Shown: piece after piece, positions 33,136 through 41,857 of the stretch | Position numbering within the stretch: the first letter of the stretch is position 1 | Layout: every line of letters begins with the position of its first letter | DNA from: CATQHL01 sp965204655 | GTDB lineage: Bacteria; Actinomycetota; Acidimicrobiia; Acidimicrobiales; CATQHL01 | Assembly (NCBI GenBank): GCA_965204655.1 | Contig: OZ241998.1 | Location: forward strand, 1-64,000 | Length of the DNA stretch: 64,000 nucleotides | Direction of reading: 5' to 3' | The notes under the pieces: model-generated | Database searches by the model: none | Seen by the model: only the letters and a program-made list of their open reading frames with translations | Told to the model about the DNA's origin: nothing | Translations under genes and position numbers: made by a program

Positions 33136-34448
33136 CTGCTCACGCCTCTTTCTGTTTCCTCAGGCTTTGCTTCGGCGGGGGTTGCTGCTGCCGGCGCCGC
33201 CGGCGCTGGCGGCGCAGCGTTCGGCTCGTCAGGAAGTCCTGGTCTTGAAAGAGTGGGCGGCTCGTTCCCCGAGACGCCCATCGCCGCCGCTGCCGCCCGC
33301 GCCTCCTCGTCTCGCTTGCGGCGTTGCGCCACCACGTAGGTGATGACGGCTGTGAAGATGATGACCCCTTTCATGATTTCCACTATCTCTTGTGAGGCGT
33401 CTCCGCTCACGTCGAGGATGGGGGCAGCGCTGTCCAAGAAGCCGAACACCAGTGCGCTGATGGCGATCCCCCCCGGGTGGTTCTGTCCCAGAAGAGCCAC
33501 GGCTATGCCGCCGAAGCCCAGCATCTGGGTGAACTGCAGTCCATATGCGTAGTCCCGTCCGAGTATTTCGGGGAGACCTACGAGCCCGGCCACGGCTCCG
33601 CTCATGATCATGGTGAGCACGATGGTGCGTTTGGGGTTGACGCCGGAAGCCTCAGCCGCAGTGGGATTGATTCCTGACGCCCTCAGGTCGTAACCCGGAC
33701 GGGTACGCGCCGTGTAGATCCAGTAGAGAAGCCCGACGAGGACTGCCACGATTACAAACCCCCAGATCTGGCGTCCTTTGCCGATGTCGCGCGTTACTAG
33801 TTCGGCGATTCTGTTGAGGTTGGGCATGCGGCCTGAAGCGGATATTTCGGCCGTTTCCTGGTTGAGGGAAGCGTCCGGAACGTCCCAGCGCCGGAACAGC
33901 AAGGCCACCACCAGTTTGATGGCTATGGCGTTCAGCATGATCGTGGAGATCACCTCGTGCACGCCGCGGGTGACCTTCAGAACGCCGGCTATGAGCGACC
34001 AGGCCGCGCCCGCCGCCATTGCAGTGAGGATGATCACCGTCAGGTGCAGCCCGGCGGGCAGGGAGATCTCGGCCGCCACCTGGGCGGAGATTATGGCCGC
34101 GAAGATGTATTGGCCTTCCACGCCTATGTTGAAGAGGTTCATGCGAAAGCCGATGGCCACCGCCACCGCAGAGAGATACAGAGGGGTGGCGCGGTTCAGC
34201 ATGTCGACGAGCGTCTCGAGTTCAAAACCGAACCTGAACATCCTCCCGTAGGCGGGGATCGGGTTGCTCCCGCTGATGAGCAGCACACCGGCGGCCACGA
34301 GAAGCGACAGCACGAGCGCCGAGATCGGAGCCGCCAGCGACAGCAGCATCCTTTTCCGAAGCGGGAGGCGGTAGTCCTTGGGGTTGTTCATGGAGCGTGG
34401 AAGGGCGGCGTTTCGTGGCAGAACTTCGCGGCGTTCGCCGAATCTCAC
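33132..34448 (-). CDS. Nucleoside-type ABC transporter permease 1
   Basis: 438-aa membrane subunit (NLFNIGVEGQYIFAAIISAQ, RASGINPTAAEASGVNPKRT, AGLVGLPEILGRDYAYG), the usual first permease of BMP-family uptake systems. A Pro/Ala-rich cytoplasmic tail of about 50 residues closes it. ATG 34448 overlaps the ATPase stop by four bases. ATG 34391 (MNNPKDYRLPLRKRML) is an alternative start without that overlap. Confidence 0.88.
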   Translation of the reverse strand: MRFGERREVLPRNAALPRSMNNPKDYRLPLRKRMLLSLAAPISALVLSLLVAAGVLLISGSNPIPAYGRMFRFGFELETLVDMLNRATPLYLSAVAVAIGFRMNLFNIGVEGQYIFAAIISAQVAAEISLPAGLHLTVIILTAMAAGAAWSLIAGVLKVTRGVHEVISTIMLNAIAIKLVVALLFRRWDVPDASLNQETAEISASGRMPNLNRIAELVTRDIGKGRQIWGFVIVAVLVGLLYWIYTARTRPGYDLRASGINPTAAEASGVNPKRTIVLTMIMSGAVAGLVGLPEILGRDYAYGLQFTQMLGFGGIAVALLGQNHPGGIAISALVFGFLDSAAPILDVSGDASQEIVEIMKGVIIFTAVITYVVAQRRKRDEEARAAAAAMGVSGNEPPTLSRPGLPDEPNAAPPAPAAPAAATPAEAKPEETERGVSR

Positions 34449-36079
34449 GCCGCCTCGGCGGCTGCTCCGGTCATGTGGGCGCCCAGTTCGCGGGGGGAGA
34501 CTTCTCTGGGGTCTAGTTCAGCCGCTATCCGACCCCGGTAGAGCACCAGGAGGCGGTCGGCAAGTCCGATCAGTTCGTCGAGGTCGGCTGAGACTAAAAG
34601 GACGGCGAGCCCTCCCTCGCGAGCAGTTTTTAACCCTTCCCACACGGCGGCTTGCGCCCCAACGTCTATGCCTCTCGTGGGATGCGCAGCGATGAGCAGC
34701 CGGGGGTTCATGGTCATTTCCCGTCCGATGATGAGTTTCTGCTGGTTGCCGCCGGAGAGGGCGTGGGCGGCGACTTCTATGCTGGGGGTTCTGACGTCGA
34801 AGGCGTTCACACATTCGGAGGTTTTCTTGCGCGCCCCGGCGAGGGTGAGCCAGAAGCCTTTCCAGGAAAACGGCGGCAGCCTTTGATAGCCGAGCATGGC
34901 GTTTTCCCACAGCGGGGAAGGCATAAGCAGGCCGCGTCGATGGCGGTCTTCAGGGATGTAACCGATCCCGGCTTCGCGGCGAGCCCTGACCGACCAGCCT
35001 GATATGTCCTCTGTTTCCAGCAGGACGCGGCCTCCAGCCCGGGGCCTCATTCCAAGCAAGGTCTCCACGAGTTCCTGCTGTCCGTTGCCTTCCACGCCGG
35101 CGATTCCCAGTATCTCACCCTTGCGCAGCTCAAAGCCGACGTCTTCAAGGAGGAAACGGTCGTCTTCGCCGCGGACGCTGAGACCCTCCGTCTGAAGCGA
35201 GACTTCGCCGGCGGGCTTGGTCTTCTTGACGCCGGGCGCAGGAAGTGTAGATCCCACCATCATTTCGGCGAGTTGGCGGGTGCTCACTTCGGCTGGAGTG
35301 ACCGTTCTTACTGTGCGTCCGGCGCGAAGCACCGTTATGCGATCTGCAATTTCTAGAACTTCCTCGAGTTTGTGATCTATGAAGATGAGGGTCTCGCCGC
35401 GTGAGCGCATCTCCCGCATGTTGTGAAAAAGTTCCTCGACTTCGTGCGGGACGAGGACAGAGGTGGGCTCATCAAGGATGAGTATCTTGGCGCCCCGGAA
35501 GAGAGCTTTAATAATCTCGACTCTTTGGCGTGCGCCGATTCCGAGGTCCTCCACCGGCTCATCAAGATCGACTTCCAGCCCGTACGCATCGCCTAAGTCG
35601 CTGATTTGCTCTCGGGCGGCATCAAAATCCAACCGCCCAGCCCGTTTGACGGGTTCTTCGCCCAGGATGACGTTTTCCAGCACGGTCAGGTTGTCGGCCA
35701 GCATAAAGTGCTGGTGCACCATTCCGATTCCGGCGGCGATGGCCTCCTTGGGGGAGCGGAACCGGGTCTTTTCGCCATCCACGAACATTTCCCCCTCGTC
35801 GTAGGGGAGCATTCCGTAGAGGATCTTCATCAGGGTGGACTTGCCCGCTCCGTTCTCCCCGCAGACTGCGTGAATCTCACCGGTCTTGACGCTCAGGTTC
35901 ACCCGGTCGTTGGCCAGCACGCCCGGGAAGCGTTTGGTGATCCCCCGCAGAACTATGGCGGGGGCGTTGAGGGCTCCCAGCGGTCTACTGGGCGCTTCGT
36001 CGTTTGTTCGTCCCTGATTCGGTCGCAGTATCCGCTTGGGAAGTGAGCGCAGCGGTCTACTGGGCGCTTCGTCGTTCAT
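34445..36079 (-). CDS. Nucleoside-type ABC transporter ATPase (two ABC domains)
   Basis: 544 aa from ATG 36079. The first ABC domain has Walker A CGENGAGKSTLMKI, a signature-like DLGIGARQRVEIIKAL and Walker B ILILDEPTSVL. The second has a degenerate Walker A (GVEGNGQQEL), the signature LSGGNQQKLIIGRE and a Walker B-like LLIAAHPTRGIDVGA, as in sugar and nucleoside importers of the MglA/NupO kind. The start codon lies in a duplicated segment, so NDEAPSRPL appears twice in the first 40 residues. A longer frame to 36151 exists. Confidence 0.9.
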   Translation of the reverse strand: MNDEAPSRPLRSLPKRILRPNQGRTNDEAPSRPLGALNAPAIVLRGITKRFPGVLANDRVNLSVKTGEIHAVCGENGAGKSTLMKILYGMLPYDEGEMFVDGEKTRFRSPKEAIAAGIGMVHQHFMLADNLTVLENVILGEEPVKRAGRLDFDAAREQISDLGDAYGLEVDLDEPVEDLGIGARQRVEIIKALFRGAKILILDEPTSVLVPHEVEELFHNMREMRSRGETLIFIDHKLEEVLEIADRITVLRAGRTVRTVTPAEVSTRQLAEMMVGSTLPAPGVKKTKPAGEVSLQTEGLSVRGEDDRFLLEDVGFELRKGEILGIAGVEGNGQQELVETLLGMRPRAGGRVLLETEDISGWSVRARREAGIGYIPEDRHRRGLLMPSPLWENAMLGYQRLPPFSWKGFWLTLAGARKKTSECVNAFDVRTPSIEVAAHALSGGNQQKLIIGREMTMNPRLLIAAHPTRGIDVGAQAAVWEGLKTAREGGLAVLLVSADLDELIGLADRLLVLYRGRIAAELDPREVSPRELGAHMTGAAAEAA

Positions 36080-36082
36080 TCG
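35979..36082. repeat. 32-bp direct repeat at the start of the ABC ATPase gene, offset 72 bp
   Basis: Copies at 35979-36010 and 36051-36082 match at 30 of 32 positions (26 in a row exact). One of the two mismatches makes the ATG used as start in the upstream copy. Being 24 codons apart, the duplication is in frame. Confidence 0.85.
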
Positions 36083-36200
36083 ACCTGCCATGCCGCCGGG
36101 GGTGGGGCGCAGTTTGATTGCCACTCTTAGCCTTGGGCTTCGAGCGAGCAAGAGAAGACGGGAGGGTTACCGCCTTCTCTTGCTCGGCGAAGTCTGTGGG

Positions 36201-37400
36201 TTACAGATCGTCGGTGCTTAGGGGCACCTCAATTTCGCCCTGGACTATGCGTCTCTTGTAGTCCTCTAGTTGATCGACGATGTCGTCCACGAAGCCGCCG
36301 GAGGTGGCATAGCCGACTCCGTCCACGCTGAGGTCGAATACCTGGGTGGAGCTTTCGAATTCACCTTTGACGACGGCTTGGATTGTGTTGAAGACAGCCA
36401 CGTCTACGCGCTTGAGCATGGAAGTGAGGATGAACTCCTGCACGGATTCGTCGGAGGTGTTGTACTGGTCGGAGTCCACGCCTATGGCCCAGACCTTGGA
36501 ACCGCCGGATTCGCTGAACTCCTTGGCTGCTTCAAAGAGGCCCGCTCCTGAGCCGCCTGCGGCGTGGTAGATGATGTCGGCGCCGTCTTCGTACATGGAA
36601 CGGGCGATGATCTTCGCTGCGTCCGGTTTGGACCAGCCTTCGAAGTCGGGCGGCTCGGTGACGTACGAACTGATGATGCCGATGCTGGGATCGACGGCTC
36701 TGACGCCTGCCGCAAAGCCTGCGTGGAACCTGCGGATGAGGGGGATATCCACGCCTCCGATGAAGCCGACGTTACCGGTTTGGGATTTCAAGGCAGCGGC
36801 GACTCCTACCAGGAAAGAGCCTTCGTGTTCAGCAAAAGTCAGGCCGGCGAGGTTGTCCACGGGCGTGTCAAAATTGGGGCCTAGTCCGGCGTCGTCTACG
36901 ACACCGAAGAAGGTGTCGGGGTTGATCTGGGCTACTCCGTGTACGGCCCCCCCGAAGAGGAAGCCCACGGCGATCACCAAGTCGGCGCCTTGATCTGCGG
37001 AAAGCTGCAGGATCTCGGCTCGATTTGAACCGTCTGCGTTGGGCGAGATCTCGTTGGTCTGAACTCCTAGTTCGGCGGCAGCTCGGTCGAGCCCCGCGGC
37101 GGCTGCGTCGTTGAACGACCCGTCGCCCCGTCCACCTATGTCATACGCCAGGGTGGCGATGACGTCAGTCGCTGCCGCCGTTGGCGGGGCTGGTTGCCCC
37201 GACACGGAGGTGGTCGTGGTTGGTTCTGCTGGCGCGGCGGTTGTGGCTGGTTCTGCTGGGGCGGTAGTCGTGGCTGGTTCCGCCGGCGGGGGGGCGGGAG
37301 TAGTCGTGTCTGATCCGCTGCCGCAGGCGGCCGCCAGCATCAGCACTGCCGCCATTGGAGCGAGGAGTCTGTAAGCGGTTGTTCTTGGGGTTCGTTTCAT
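36201..37400 (-). CDS. BMP-family nucleoside-binding lipoprotein
   Basis: 399 aa from ATG 37400 with GGGAGGGATA before it. A lipoprotein signal ends LMLAAACGSGSD, then comes a Pro/Thr/Ala-rich linker with EPATT repeats and a BMP (PnrA-like) domain: LAYDIGGRGDGSFNDAAAAGL, GFIGGVDIPLIRRFHAGFAAG, IIYHAAGGSGAGLFEAAKE and WAIGVDSDQYNTSD. BMP receptors bind purine and pyrimidine nucleosides. It leads the operon of ATPase, permeases and nucleoside-degrading enzymes. The gap to the ATPase gene is 121 bp. Confidence 0.92.
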   Translation of the reverse strand: MKRTPRTTAYRLLAPMAAVLMLAAACGSGSDTTTPAPPPAEPATTTAPAEPATTAAPAEPTTTTSVSGQPAPPTAAATDVIATLAYDIGGRGDGSFNDAAAAGLDRAAAELGVQTNEISPNADGSNRAEILQLSADQGADLVIAVGFLFGGAVHGVAQINPDTFFGVVDDAGLGPNFDTPVDNLAGLTFAEHEGSFLVGVAAALKSQTGNVGFIGGVDIPLIRRFHAGFAAGVRAVDPSIGIISSYVTEPPDFEGWSKPDAAKIIARSMYEDGADIIYHAAGGSGAGLFEAAKEFSESGGSKVWAIGVDSDQYNTSDESVQEFILTSMLKRVDVAVFNTIQAVVKGEFESSTQVFDLSVDGVGYATSGGFVDDIVDQLEDYKRRIVQGEIEVPLSTDDL

Positions 37401-37561
37401 TATCCCTCCCTGGTTTCCGCTGAATTCGTTTGGGTCGCTTTTAGATGCCAACCTGCGTTCGGTCTCCGTGTTCCGTCCGGCGACTAAGCGGAGGAAACTC
37501 TTAAACCGAATCCAGCGCAGTCGGTTAGACGAGTTTAGTCATTACCCCCCGGCGTTTTTCA

Positions 37562-37670
37562 GTCGAGGTGATTTCCGAACTCCGTGGAGGTTCCGAGTAG
37601 GCACGTGAGGGCGTATAAGTCCATTTGGACTACGTCGAGGTGATTTCCGAACTCCGTGGAGGTTCCGAGT
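37562..37670. repeat. 37-bp perfect direct repeat (offset 72 bp) enclosing a palindrome
   Basis: Exact copies at 37562-37598 and 37634-37670 lie between the DCC gene and the start of the nucleoside operon. Between them is the palindrome AGTCCA-TT-TGGACT (37618-37631). The arrangement suits a regulator-binding region 160-270 bp before the BMP gene. Confidence 0.9.
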
Positions 37671-37682
37671 TACGCAGAGGTT

Positions 37683-38147
37683 TCAGAACCCCGGCGCCCG
37701 TCTACCTGCCCGCGGGCCGCCTCGTTGCCGCCTCTTGACGCAGCCCGAACAGCCAAGGCGGTGCCTGTTTCGGGAGATCAGCCGGTAGACGCCGCCTGCG
37801 ATTTGGGAGATCAACGGCCATTCCAGCATCCGCCCCAGCATTCCCCAGCCTCCATCGGCCTCAATCAGAACCTTGGCGACGCAGCGGTGGCCGCCGAAGC
37901 GTTCCCCGTTTTTTCCAATCCACCAGGCTGCTTCCTCAACTTGGTGTGCAGTGAGACCGATCTCTGCGAGGTCGACTTCCTGGTAGGCAAGCACCTCCAC
38001 TTTGCCGCCTAGTTTCCGACGGGCAGCCTCAGCGCAGCGACGGCAGAACTCGCAGTTGCCGTCGTATATGAGGGCGGCTTCGGTGCTCGACAGAGCCGGT
38101 GAGAAAGAGCGGCCCGCCTCAGCCGAGGTGGTATTCGCCTCAGACAA
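37683..38147 (-). CDS. DCC-family thiol-disulfide oxidoreductase (DUF393)
   Basis: 154 aa. The family motif YDGNCEFCRRC carries the CxxC redox pair just after the first strand (AALIYDG). LLGRMLEWPLISQIAGGVYRLISRNRHRLG matches the C-terminal DUF393 region. The start is TTG 38147, in the same frame as and 15 bp after the stop of the bL37-like gene. The basic C-terminal tail (RRQRGGPRAGRRAP) is unusual. The precise role is unknown. Confidence 0.75.
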   Translation of the reverse strand: MSEANTTSAEAGRSFSPALSSTEAALIYDGNCEFCRRCAEAARRKLGGKVEVLAYQEVDLAEIGLTAHQVEEAAWWIGKNGERFGGHRCVAKVLIEADGGWGMLGRMLEWPLISQIAGGVYRLISRNRHRLGCSGCVKRRQRGGPRAGRRAPGF

Positions 38148-38162
38148 ACGGCGTCTCTGGGG

Positions 38163-38252
38163 TCAAGAGTTTCTACCCAGGTTCGGTTTTCGGCCGTGGT
38201 TGGCCTTCTTGCGGCGTGCGTTGGCTTTCTTGTGCTGTCTACGCTTGGACAC
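38163..38252 (-). CDS. bL37-like micro ribosomal protein (29 aa)
   Basis: GTG 38252 begins a 29-residue frame ending at TGA 38165-38163. The product starts MSKRRQHKKANARRKKANHG and continues RKPNLGRNS. GGAGGT lies four bases before the GTG, an excellent ribosome-binding site. The Lys/Arg-rich composition and the KKANHGRKPN core resemble, from memory, the very short mycobacterial and streptomycete large-subunit protein bL37 (…SKANHGKRPN…). It is easily missed because of its size. It is divergent from ychF. Confidence 0.75.
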   Translation of the reverse strand: MSKRRQHKKANARRKKANHGRKPNLGRNS

Positions 38253-38382
38253 TGCGACCTCCGTTGTTTCCTACAGATGATCCTAGGTTGTTTGAGCCCA
38301 GGACTTTCGCTCCGTCTTCGCAGCCTTGGAATCGGTCGGGGGAGTGGGTACGTCTCTTGATAGGAGGACAGGAGAAGAGGAC

Positions 38383-39438
38383 ATGCAGCGCCTTGGGATC
38401 GTCGGGTTGCCGAACGCGGGGAAGTCAACCCTTTTCAACGCCCTGACCGACGGGGATTCCCCGGTGGCGCCGTTCCCTTTTTCAACCACGAGCACGCACA
38501 AAGGGGAGGCCAAGGTGGCCGACCGACGCTTGGATCTGCTCTCGGCGTTCAGCCACTCGTCAGCGACGACGCCAGCCGTGGTGCAGTTCACCGACATAGG
38601 CGCTCTGATTACGGGGGCAGGCGACCGAAGCGCCCTGGGAAGCGACTTCCTAGGAGGAGTACGCGAGGTAGATGCTCTGCTCCTGGTGTTGCGCACGTTC
38701 GTCGATCCTACGGTGGAGGGAGAGGACGATCCGGCAGAGGCCCTTCCGTCTCTTGAACTGGAACTCTGCTCAGCGGACTCTGAAAGCCTGGAGAGGCAGT
38801 TGGCTAAGCGGAGGCGCCAAGCCAAAGGCGAGGCCTTGCCCGCGGGAACCCTGGAGTGCATGGAACGTGCGCTGGAGGTGCTGAACTCCGCCGTGCCTCT
38901 GTGGAGAAGCAGCCTTTCGTCTGAAGACCGCAGACTCCTGGATTCTTGTTTCCTGTTGACTAACAAGCCCGTGCTGGCGGTTTTCAATACCGATCCCGAC
39001 GCTGCGGAGCCCGCGGGCATCCCCGAACTGGAGGGTCAGGCCGCTCTGAGCGTCTCCGCCCGCATAGAGGCCGAACTTATGTGCTTGCCGGAGAGCGAGC
39101 GGGCTGAATACGCCGAGGAACTCGGCCTAGGCGGCGGAGCTTTGCAGAGAATCACCCATGCGGCCTACAAACTCCTGGGGCTTCAAACCTTCTTTACCAC
39201 CGGCCCTAAAGAGACCCGTGCCTGGCCTTTCCCTGCGGGGGCGACGGCCGCTGAGTGCGCCGGACTGATTCACACGGATATGCAGAGGGGCTTCATCCGG
39301 GCAGAGTGCATTGATTGGGAGTTGCTGCTGGCCGAAGGCTCGGAGACGGCTGCCCGCAGCCGAGGGAAAATACGCTCTGAAGGACGGAACTACCTTCCCT
39401 CCGACGGCGAGGTGATAGAGGTTCGTTTCAACGTCTAA
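38383..39438 (+). CDS. ychF: YchF/OLA1-type translation-associated GTPase/ATPase
   Basis: 351 aa from ATG 38383 (AGGAGAAGAGG upstream). P-loop GLPNAGKSTLFNAL at the N-terminus, the switch region TTPAVVQFTDIGAL, the N-K-x-x site as TNKPVLAVFN, and a C-terminal TGS domain (LLGLQTFFTTGPKETRAWPF, IHTDMQRGFIRAECI, EGRNYLPSDGEVIEVRFNV). YchF proteins bind ribosomes and prefer ATP. The gene overlaps the convergent ferrochelatase gene by four bases. Confidence 0.92.
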   Translation: MQRLGIVGLPNAGKSTLFNALTDGDSPVAPFPFSTTSTHKGEAKVADRRLDLLSAFSHSSATTPAVVQFTDIGALITGAGDRSALGSDFLGGVREVDALLLVLRTFVDPTVEGEDDPAEALPSLELELCSADSESLERQLAKRRRQAKGEALPAGTLECMERALEVLNSAVPLWRSSLSSEDRRLLDSCFLLTNKPVLAVFNTDPDAAEPAGIPELEGQAALSVSARIEAELMCLPESERAEYAEELGLGGGALQRITHAAYKLLGLQTFFTTGPKETRAWPFPAGATAAECAGLIHTDMQRGFIRAECIDWELLLAEGSETAARSRGKIRSEGRNYLPSDGEVIEVRFNV

Positions 39439-40496
39439 TCGGGCGGGGCGGACGGGGCGCGCCGCCCGGGTGGGGAGTAGGCGCAGCAGGCATCTCCGCA
39501 GACGTCGGGCCAGGGTCCGGAATCTCCGAGCCAGAGCCGCTCAGCAGTCCCGAGGCGCTCTTTGATCAACTCGGTGATCATGTTCACGAAAGCCGGGTGG
39601 ACGCCTACGGTCGGGGAGCGAATCAGGCGCATCCCCAACTCTGCGGCGCACTCGGCGGCTTCGCAGTCAAGGTCCTGGATTACCTCCATGTGGTCGGAGA
39701 CGAAGCCAAGAGGAACCAGCACCACTTTGTTGATGCCGCGGGAGGCGAGGCTGCGGAGATGATCGTTCACGTCCGGTTCTAGCCAAGGGATGCGGGGGTT
39801 GCCGCTGCGGCTCTGGAAGACTAGATCCCAACTCGGAGTCTCGTCTGCATCGGCGAAACTCCTGCCGATCCGTTCGGCGATGAGGGCGGAGGCTTCGCGC
39901 AGTTGGGCTTCGTAAGGGGCGGTCGCCGCCATGCTCGCTGGGATGCTGTGAGCGGAGAAGAGCAGGCGCAGCGTACGGACGTCGTCGGTCGAATTACGCC
40001 CGTCGGTCAACTCCCCGAGAGCAGAGCGGACGCCCTCGGCCATCGGTTGGATGAACCCGGGGTGATTGTAGAAGAGCCTCAGCTTTTGTATCTCGAGCGG
40101 CGGCTTTACGGCAGAGCAGGCCGAGGCGATGTCTTCTCCGTACTGACGGCATCCCGAGTAGGAACCGAAGGCCGACGTCACGAAGGCCAGCGCCCGCTTC
40201 GCTCCGTCTCTGCTCATCTTGGCTGCGGTGTCGGCGATGAAGGGATGCCAGTTGCGGTTGCCCCAGTAAACGGGCAGGTTCACCCCTTCGTTGGCGAGTG
40301 CGGATTTCAGTTTTCTCACGAGCAGGCGGTTCTGTTCGTTTATGGGGCTGCCTCCGCGGGCGTAGTAGTGCTCGGCCACGGAGGCGAGTCTTTCTTCACT
40401 TACGGCGCGACCTCGTGTTACTTGACGGAGGAAGGGCATTACGTCTTCGGAGGTTTCCGGCCCTCCGAAGGAGACGACTACGACGGCGTCAAACAC
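39435..40496 (-). CDS. hemH: Ferrochelatase (coproporphyrin type) with C-terminal cysteine cluster
   Basis: 353 aa. Inserts ferrous iron into a porphyrin; in actinobacteria the substrate is usually coproporphyrin III (the gene is then named cpfC). Visible features: VVSFGGPETSEDVMPFL, YARGGSPINEQNRLL, VTSAFGSYSGCRQY, the catalytic His in FSAHSIPASM and the Glu region SDHMEVIQDLD. The C-terminal DVCGDACCAYSPP, with the Cys in SGCRQY, can bind a [2Fe-2S] cluster as in other actinobacterial enzymes. Start GTG 40496. Confidence 0.92.
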   Translation of the reverse strand: MFDAVVVVSFGGPETSEDVMPFLRQVTRGRAVSEERLASVAEHYYARGGSPINEQNRLLVRKLKSALANEGVNLPVYWGNRNWHPFIADTAAKMSRDGAKRALAFVTSAFGSYSGCRQYGEDIASACSAVKPPLEIQKLRLFYNHPGFIQPMAEGVRSALGELTDGRNSTDDVRTLRLLFSAHSIPASMAATAPYEAQLREASALIAERIGRSFADADETPSWDLVFQSRSGNPRIPWLEPDVNDHLRSLASRGINKVVLVPLGFVSDHMEVIQDLDCEAAECAAELGMRLIRSPTVGVHPAFVNMITELIKERLGTAERLWLGDSGPWPDVCGDACCAYSPPGRRAPSAPPD

Positions 40497-40607
40497 TTCG
40501 GCTTCCCTGCCCCCCGCTAAGTGGCCTCAGGCCTTCCCCGTCCGTCTGGCTTGTGCGTTGCGGCGGCTGCGCTCGTTCGGCGTGGAGGATTTCTGGTTTT
40601 GGCGTTC

Positions 40608-40940
40608 TCAGGTGATCGTTTGCGGCTTGCGCCGTTCGGTCGCAGTTGTATTGGCATTGTCGGGGGGAACGTTTAAGTCTCGGTATTCGGTTCTGGGACT
40701 AGCCGATTCCAGTTGTGATTCCTGGTGCAGCATTCGTGCGTGCGCCTCTGTTGTGCGTGAGGAATTCTGACACCAACCGATCCCAACCGAGATTCCTGTT
40801 GCAATAAGCGCAATAGCCACGGCGATCATTGCGCCCATCCGCGGGGGGCACTTTGATTTTTTGTCGGTTGAGTTTTCGTCGGTTGGTTTTTCGGAGGTTG
40901 AGTGTTCGTTGGTTGGGTTTTCGGGGGTCGAGTTTTCCAT
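40608..40940 (-). CDS. Small single-pass membrane protein with repeat-rich N-terminus
   Basis: 110 aa. The N-terminal 30 residues are Asn/Thr/Glu/Ser-rich with a 10-residue repeat (ENPTNEHSTS, EKPTDENSTD) encoded by a 30-bp DNA repeat. One membrane helix follows (MIAVAIALIATGISVGIGWC), then a hydrophilic tail. No family recognised. The base composition is A/T-richer than the neighbours. Confidence 0.45.
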   Translation of the reverse strand: MENSTPENPTNEHSTSEKPTDENSTDKKSKCPPRMGAMIAVAIALIATGISVGIGWCQNSSRTTEAHARMLHQESQLESASPRTEYRDLNVPPDNANTTATERRKPQTIT

Positions 40941-41089
40941 CGTGATTTACCTTTTTTGTCGTTGGTCTGCTTCGGCCCTGCGGCGGCGCTTGACGTCAGG
41001 GATGTTGTCGTGCTGGTGAGTTCTCGCACACCCTCGAGCGGCGAACGCGGCGCTTCGGGGCATCCCCCGAAAGCGTCACCGAAAGCGTC

Positions 41090-41764
41090 CTAAGTACCGC
41101 AACCAGGAAGTTCGCGGGGTTCTATTCTGTGGAAGGCGTCGCGGGTAGCGGAGAAAGCTTCTGTGTCTAGACGCTCGGACAATTCCTGTGCGGCTGAACT
41201 AGCTTCCTCGGTGGTCTCGCCGTTGGAGAGGCGATCCAGAAAGCCGACCTCCACCGCTTCGGCGGGAGAATAGAGCTTGGACAGCCCGGTGGCCTCAATC
41301 AGGTGTCGGCGTGACAGCCTCAGCTTCGCCATTTCCACTGCGAAAGCCGGAAGAGGCAAGCCGATAGAGACCTCGTTGAGCCCGATCGCGAAATCCCCTG
41401 CAGTGCCGATACGGAGGTCGGCTGCGAGCAGCAGGAGCGCTCCTGCCGCTATGGCGTGCCCGGTGCAGGCCGCAACAACCGGTATCGGGCAACACGAAAG
41501 GCGCCTAAGGAGTTCGGCGCCTTTATCCATCAGTTCAACCATTCGCTGCCCCCTGAGGTTCATCACCGACAAGTCAAATCCGGCGCAAAAGCACCCCGGG
41601 CGTCCGGCTAACACGACGACTGCGGAACTCCTTTCGGCTTCCTCAAGAGCGCCCGTGATCAACTCAACGGCTTCAAACCCCAAGGCGTTGGCCTTGCCGT
41701 CATCAAAGTGGATGAGCGTAACGCCCTTGAGTTTCTCGGTCTTGAGGTGTTCGGTTCGTATCAT
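41090..41764 (-). CDS. Enoyl-CoA hydratase/isomerase (crotonase) family protein
   Basis: 224 aa from ATG 41764. The oxyanion-hole strands are VVVLAGRPGCFCAGFDLSVM and ACTGHAIAAGALLLLAADLRIG. The segment FAIGLNEVSIGLPLP holds a Glu in the usual catalytic area. Such proteins act on acyl-CoA. The very long frame continuing to 42493 is the complement of nfuA and is not part of the gene. AAGGAG lies 11 bases before the start. Divergent from nfuA. Confidence 0.8.
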   Translation of the reverse strand: MIRTEHLKTEKLKGVTLIHFDDGKANALGFEAVELITGALEEAERSSAVVVLAGRPGCFCAGFDLSVMNLRGQRMVELMDKGAELLRRLSCCPIPVVAACTGHAIAAGALLLLAADLRIGTAGDFAIGLNEVSIGLPLPAFAVEMAKLRLSRRHLIEATGLSKLYSPAEAVEVGFLDRLSNGETTEEASSAAQELSERLDTEAFSATRDAFHRIEPRELPGCGT

Positions 41765-41857
41765 CGGCTCATCCGCTCCTTCTTTTGAGGACGCTCGGGC
41801 GGCGCCGTCAAGATATGCGATCCCCGTGTCGTCCTGCTTTGAATGTAACCTGAGGAT

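Noticed and set aside
38145..38165. Readthrough fusion of the bL37-like gene and the DCC gene
   Set aside because: Both lie in one frame separated by TGA and 15 bases, but each is a complete protein on its own and no SECIS-like hairpin is evident.
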